In this document: positions 7,101 to 10,227 of the stretch, piece by piece
Position numbering within the stretch: the stretch's first letter is position 1
How the letters are laid out: every line of letters begins with the position of its first letter
Assembly: GCA_016932145.1 (NCBI GenBank)
Contig: JAFGDI010000343.1
Span: forward strand, 1-10,227
Source: Sedimentisphaerales bacterium
GTDB taxonomy: Bacteria; Planctomycetota; Phycisphaerae; Sedimentisphaerales; SM23-30
Length of the DNA: 10,227 nt
Reading direction: 5' to 3'
The notes under the pieces: generated by a model
What the model was told of the DNA's origin: nothing
What the model saw: only the letters and a program-made list of their open reading frames with translations
Databases searched by the model: none
Program-made: the position numbers and the translations under genes

Positions 7101-10100
7101 AAAGATGTATCTGTTTTACCTGCGAAGCAATAGTATCAGAGTCATAATATTGCTTAACCAGTTCAACCATTGCCAAAGGGTCTCCGCTATTGATATATAT
7201 TGCAGACAACAGCTCAATACTTTTATCTCGCTGTATATTCTCAGCGATCTGATATTCCAGCAATTGCACCAGAGTCAAAAGCTCACCTGCTCTTGCCGCC
7301 ATCTCTAGCAATTGTGGCTCGAGTATATATCTGGCCGAACTGCTCTGAGTCTGCTGCCAGGCTTGCAGATAATAATGATAGGACTGTTCCAACTCGCCGG
7401 CCATTTCTGAGTTATAGGCCAGGTCACATAGCAGGTCATAAGCATTGCTATCCTGATATAGCTGCAATAATAATTTCTGCGCCCTGTCATATTCGCTCAG
7501 TTCAATATACCTAAAGGCAATACGGTACAATTGTTCCTGATCCGGGTCAGGCCAACTGGCTATATCATCAAGCAAGGTAAGTGAACCGGCAATATCGCCC
7601 TGCTTCCTTTTTAGCTCACTAAGCAATAAAATAGCATCAAAGCTGTTTTTTTGGCCCTTAAGCGATATAGCCTTAACTAATGCTGACTCTGCCTGATCAT
7701 AACAGCCATAGGTATTTATAGTCTCTGCCAATAGAACAAGGCTATCTGGATCATCATTTACCTCAATATACTCACTGATCAGACTATTTGCCTGTTCATA
7801 CCTGCTATTTTGCCATTCTCTTTTAATTGCAGCTAATACAAAAGTCAGGCCAGGTTCAGTCTCATCTGACATTGTACAACTTACATCACACTGGGCCAGC
7901 AAATCAGATAACTTCAACATAAGCATTTGCTTTTCATCTGAAGTATCCGACATTTGTTTTAATAGCTTCTCAAGCCGAAGCATACCCGGCACATTTTTTT
8001 TGTAACCGAGATAGAACATTATCTGACGGGCACATTGCCTCGCGGCATCAGGTTCCAGAAGAACAGTATCAACCAGAGCATTAACTTTGCCGCATTTATC
8101 TCCGGCCAGAAGCGACCAGGCCAGAGCATATTTTCTGTCATCAGCATCTTCCGAAAGTTGCCAGGCGTGGGAAAAGGCAGTAAAAGCCAATTCAGTATCT
8201 TTCCTGAGATACAGATCAAAGCCATCAAGCATATAGCCAAAGTAGCTATCCTTTTCAATACTGACCACATTACTGGCAGTTATGAAATTGCGTAATATAT
8301 CGCCCTCTTTCTCGCTGCTGGTCAATGGCCCGACATTATTAAACTCCTGAGCAATAAGCTCACTTCCACTAATAACCAACAATAGCAATATGGCTCCCAA
8401 AACACCACTACGAACCGGCCTTACTCGCACGCTAATGCGTCTGAGTATAATATTCCCCAAAAATAATAACAGGGAAATTACCACAAAGACAGGCCATAAG
8501 TCAACTGGCTCTTGAATATGCCGTTCCTCAACGACATTTCCTTTTTCCAATCTGTAAGCAAGGTAATCATCATAATAACAACCTGCCACTTCGAAAGACC
8601 GGCTATCCGACTCAATCTTTATTCCCCCATCTCTGGCAGGTAATAGCGGCTTGTCACCAGCGAGTTTAAGGCATAAATTCCGCAACAATGTGGCCGTTTG
8701 TTCATTATCAAGATCGTGAGCAAATACATCGCCGCTAAACTGGGCAACTTCGCCCATGTCATAATACCAACTTGCAAGTAAGGGCCGATCCTGCCGGGCA
8801 TATAACAGAGATTGAGCCCCTGTTTTTAACTCACCGGCCAGCCAGGTCATATCACCTGATATAGCCGCAACATCCACTCCGTCAAAAATAGCATAAGGTG
8901 CCAGATATGTTAAGGCTTCTGTATCAAACCGAAGCGAAGAACCTGTCCGCCTGAATATCTCCTTAAAATCTATCGCTGGCAGTACCAGATTATCACGCAC
9001 ATGGAAAAACTCACCGTTACCCTTGCGGGCAATATCAGCCAAAAAAGCAACCTGGGTTGACGGACCGATAAGTACCGTAGAAAAAGCTATTTTATCGGCG
9101 GCTGCTTTTCGGGCCAGACTGGTAAAATCAGCTTTCTGCACATCGCCATCAGTTATCAGAATAATATGCTTCGTTGTCGCTTTAACATTCATAAGGGCAT
9201 AATAAGCCTCTTCCAGGGCTGGCAAGACCACCGAACCGCCTTCAGCATTAAGACGCGACAATGACCTGTTAATATAAAGATAATTATTGGCCGACTGCAA
9301 AGGTACCGTCCATCGCTTATTACCATAAAACTCAACAATACCAACTAGGTCGCTCTGGCCCAATTGCATTGCCGCCAGTTTTATAACCTCTTTAGCCAGT
9401 GCCAATAGCTGGCCAGCCATACTGGCAGAAGTATCAACTACAAAGACCACCGCCGTATCAGGATTTACACTCTGACTATCTCTGACTGGATAAAGCGGCA
9501 GCAAATCGGAAAGATGATCTGAGATTAGCGAATTAACACCGGGCAAGACCAGCAGTCCCATCCCGGCAGAAACTCCTCGCCGGATCTGGCCAGCGATAGC
9601 CAGAGTATTTTCTTCTGGTAAGGAATTTAATATAAGTACATCCGCATCGTGCAATTCATCGCCGGGGCCATACTCTGATACCGCCAGAGAGCTATCACGC
9701 AACAGACTGGCAATATTTTGTGAAAGGGCCTGAGGTTTTACCAGCAGATGCAAAGTCCGCTTCGCTGCCACTAACTGAGAAATTAAAGCAGTATTATTAC
9801 CATAATCACTATCATTTTCAGTCACAACTTCAACGCTACAGTTAAAATACGCCTCACTACCTGCGATAACTGGCAAAACATGGGTGTTCATACCGCGGAC
9901 AAGGCTTATCTCCGTCTGGGCCAGTAGCTCACCATTTACCGTATATGCGTTCAATGTGGCATCAGTCTCCTGTGATGATTCAATGTCGGCATAAATATTA
10001 ACTGGCTGACCGGCCAGTATTTCGCCACCCGACCTGGCTCGTACCATAACCACTTCATCTGATATTGGCATAGCTGGCTTAATATAGTGCAATCTGATAT

Positions 10101-10227
10101 TATTGCCCCTGAGAACATCTGCTATCTCTTCCGGCTGGCCGCAACTGGCATATAGATCACTATAGAGATAGATACTGCCATCTGCCTTTATCAGCTCAAC
10201 AGCCCGGCATAAAGCCATACTCAGATC
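4141..10227 (-). CDS. Giant vWA / amidotransferase-like / TPR membrane protein (5' partial)
   Basis: The frame stays open to the window edge (three more codons precede the first visible Met at 10218), so the start is missing. Residues are counted from that Met. Residues 1-48 look like the end of a first vWA domain. Residues 52-150 form a beta-sandwich, CARDB-like segment. Residues 155-245 resemble the amidotransferase-like domain of BatA-type membrane proteins (MGLLVLPGVNSL). Residues 253-425 are a vWA domain with MIDAS residues D262, S264, S266, S329 and D357. Then come a beta-rich part, a membrane helix (573-593), a basic loop (RRISVRVRPVR) and a second helix (604-622). From about 640 to the TAG stop at 4141 the protein is alpha-helical TPR-like repeats, for example FVMLGNNEKALPYYRQIL (1109-1126) and AGYYEIEGDFNTAYKCYEQV (1345-1364), broken by an acidic Ser/Asn linker at about 1455-1480. 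The likely role is a cell-envelope scaffold binding partners through the metal site and repeats. The exact function is unknown. No complete gene of this layout is recognised. Confidence 0.85.
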   Translation of the reverse strand, partial: DLSMALCRAVELIKADGSIYLYSDLYASCGQPEEIADVLRGNNIRLHYIKPAMPISDEVVMVRARSGGEILAGQPVNIYADIESSQETDATLNAYTVNGELLAQTEISLVRGMNTHVLPVIAGSEAYFNCSVEVVTENDSDYGNNTALISQLVAAKRTLHLLVKPQALSQNIASLLRDSSLAVSEYGPGDELHDADVLILNSLPEENTLAIAGQIRRGVSAGMGLLVLPGVNSLISDHLSDLLPLYPVRDSQSVNPDTAVVFVVDTSASMAGQLLALAKEVIKLAAMQLGQSDLVGIVEFYGNKRWTVPLQSANNYLYINRSLSRLNAEGGSVVLPALEEAYYALMNVKATTKHIILITDGDVQKADFTSLARKAAADKIAFSTVLIGPSTQVAFLADIARKGNGEFFHVRDNLVLPAIDFKEIFRRTGSSLRFDTEALTYLAPYAIFDGVDVAAISGDMTWLAGELKTGAQSLLYARQDRPLLASWYYDMGEVAQFSGDVFAHDLDNEQTATLLRNLCLKLAGDKPLLPARDGGIKIESDSRSFEVAGCYYDDYLAYRLEKGNVVEERHIQEPVDLWPVFVVISLLLFLGNIILRRISVRVRPVRSGVLGAILLLLVISGSELIAQEFNNVGPLTSSEKEGDILRNFITASNVVSIEKDSYFGYMLDGFDLYLRKDTELAFTAFSHAWQLSEDADDRKYALAWSLLAGDKCGKVNALVDTVLLEPDAARQCARQIMFYLGYKKNVPGMLRLEKLLKQMSDTSDEKQMLMLKLSDLLAQCDVSCTMSDETEPGLTFVLAAIKREWQNSRYEQANSLISEYIEVNDDPDSLVLLAETINTYGCYDQAESALVKAISLKGQKNSFDAILLLSELKRKQGDIAGSLTLLDDIASWPDPDQEQLYRIAFRYIELSEYDRAQKLLLQLYQDSNAYDLLCDLAYNSEMAGELEQSYHYYLQAWQQTQSSSARYILEPQLLEMAARAGELLTLVQLLEYQIAENIQRDKSIELLSAIYINSGDPLAMVELVKQYYDSDTIASQVKQIHLYQNAGLYGNCISILKQLIIRDKQNNREYLRWLALLAVQNEDMAAAYQALSELEALPDISNADRRYIADIFVMLGNNEKALPYYRQILDVEEFDDSWYRWSQAALMAGHKHEVLDHLETMLDGPLTDSRLCIVTDILLAADAGPELLERTLAVATDRLVEFPEQSVFYELAIDIMTRLGYSSDSIVRARLAASLYFEPRRFSLLREIANLDHWPESNIDIEVLLLSLDCHISGSYISHTARLLMNSDNKELADYYYKNVFLPHATIDNVIEIVNLYDQRGMLEQAAALLKEAVLLYQDNMELYIRLAGYYEIEGDFNTAYKCYEQVYDRLASDTYYDLISADKDKVNSDRELILRKVALEGMIVTCADISGQLQKHILMLIEACDRQQVSEAQRQVLLSLRLDYDLVLQAHKNTIVQDAQVSFMPEPASSSDNSDNGQGVADKLNELKDNTQRADILHEMISKMPMNDRAGLILELLSELNYELSGDEQEYLCDIIDTSPAIELARKWSYRKLLDKASRALLNEKPLIKLFTKVVSCQPDNIIAQALDIILQRHSKPDSSVSQRVVNLIELICTKDKVENVYPDIIQDILRFMSEEELNELLEKYSTGFNAPAYVFVAAGYEFLGDKQRAMSIARECFIKYPQDRIAFQYISDLFQRNGRVVDLIEPLKQFLAKEPGHSFYWRTVFGFAVQAGDYETALEAAGYDTTAMNTYNYLYLASIADDKEMLCRYFRKYMVDCRRQRQFVSFKWQSKQEPGGLVGFLDNCRPTLSMFQKLAENEILAEEFIRYSRTVNSNMRYFKEYASAMAIIEGHSVSSSNELPAYTYDAGSSYQAFTAREYFDLMQAELARGDVEKALECWPGIIEDKKLNPREMEVVDLMAIRDSSCTDLVIRDFVVRSVTYLSSALNYAGARKGAIVKYLAMLAVMEVESGGPSAELLATLRQESAHDHDLTLWYLDVLTYGGFEQEATELAGQLSKAGTLPFCRQK

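Noticed and set aside
8347..8445. Possible separate start of a TPR protein at GTG (8428-8430) inside the giant frame
   Set aside because: The segment looks like a signal peptide, but there is no ATG and no clear Shine-Dalgarno site upstream, and the frame is continuous without stop or frameshift. A fusion is the simpler reading.
4141..10227. Frequent CTGGCC/GGCCAG strings as a possible dispersed repeat or uptake signal
   Set aside because: They vary in flanks and mostly fall on common Leu-Ala or Ala-Gly codon pairs. Codon use explains them without a special signal.

Overview
The window looks like a piece of a Gram-negative-type anaerobic or facultative bacterial chromosome of moderate GC content. 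It carries an Rnf-complex subunit (redox-driven ion pump), a lipoprotein with a clean lipobox, and the end of a giant membrane protein of the BatA-like von Willebrand A (vWA) type fused to a very long TPR region. Giant vWA/TPR membrane proteins and Rnf loci with rnfB first fit a Planctomycetes/Lentisphaerae/Verrucomicrobia-type (PVC) or Bacteroidetes-like genome. No marker in the window settles the lineage, so this is low-confidence inference.

Layout. Positions 1-99 hold no gene, only an imperfect hairpin after rnfB. rnfB (100-990, minus) is followed by a 311-bp divergent intergenic region (991-1301) with a good sigma70-type promoter for rnfB, a weaker one for the kinase, and four copies of the hexamer ACATTG/CAATGT arranged as two inverted repeats. 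A PfkB/ribokinase-family kinase with an altered active-site loop (1302-2249, plus) converges on a secreted aldose 1-epimerase lipoprotein (2365-3549, minus). A strong bidirectional terminator (2290-2331) separates them.

The 320-bp stretch 3550-3869 holds no gene. It contains the epimerase ribosome binding site, a tentative promoter, an 8-bp inverted repeat and the terminator of the next gene. tRNA-His(GUG) (3870-3944, minus) has its own near-consensus promoter with a GC-rich discriminator (4032-4060). From 4141 to the right edge, one uninterrupted minus-strand reading frame of at least 2028 codons encodes the vWA/TPR protein. Its 5' end lies outside the window.

Working together. The kinase and the epimerase are both sugar enzymes, but they sit in convergent single-gene units. 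rnfB and the kinase share a divergent control region and may be co-regulated. The tRNA and the giant gene look independent of these. I see no CRISPR array, insertion sequence or phage gene. The giant protein is the most unusual object here: a periplasm-facing vWA/amidotransferase-like module joined through a two-helix hairpin to about 1,390 residues of TPR-like repeats.
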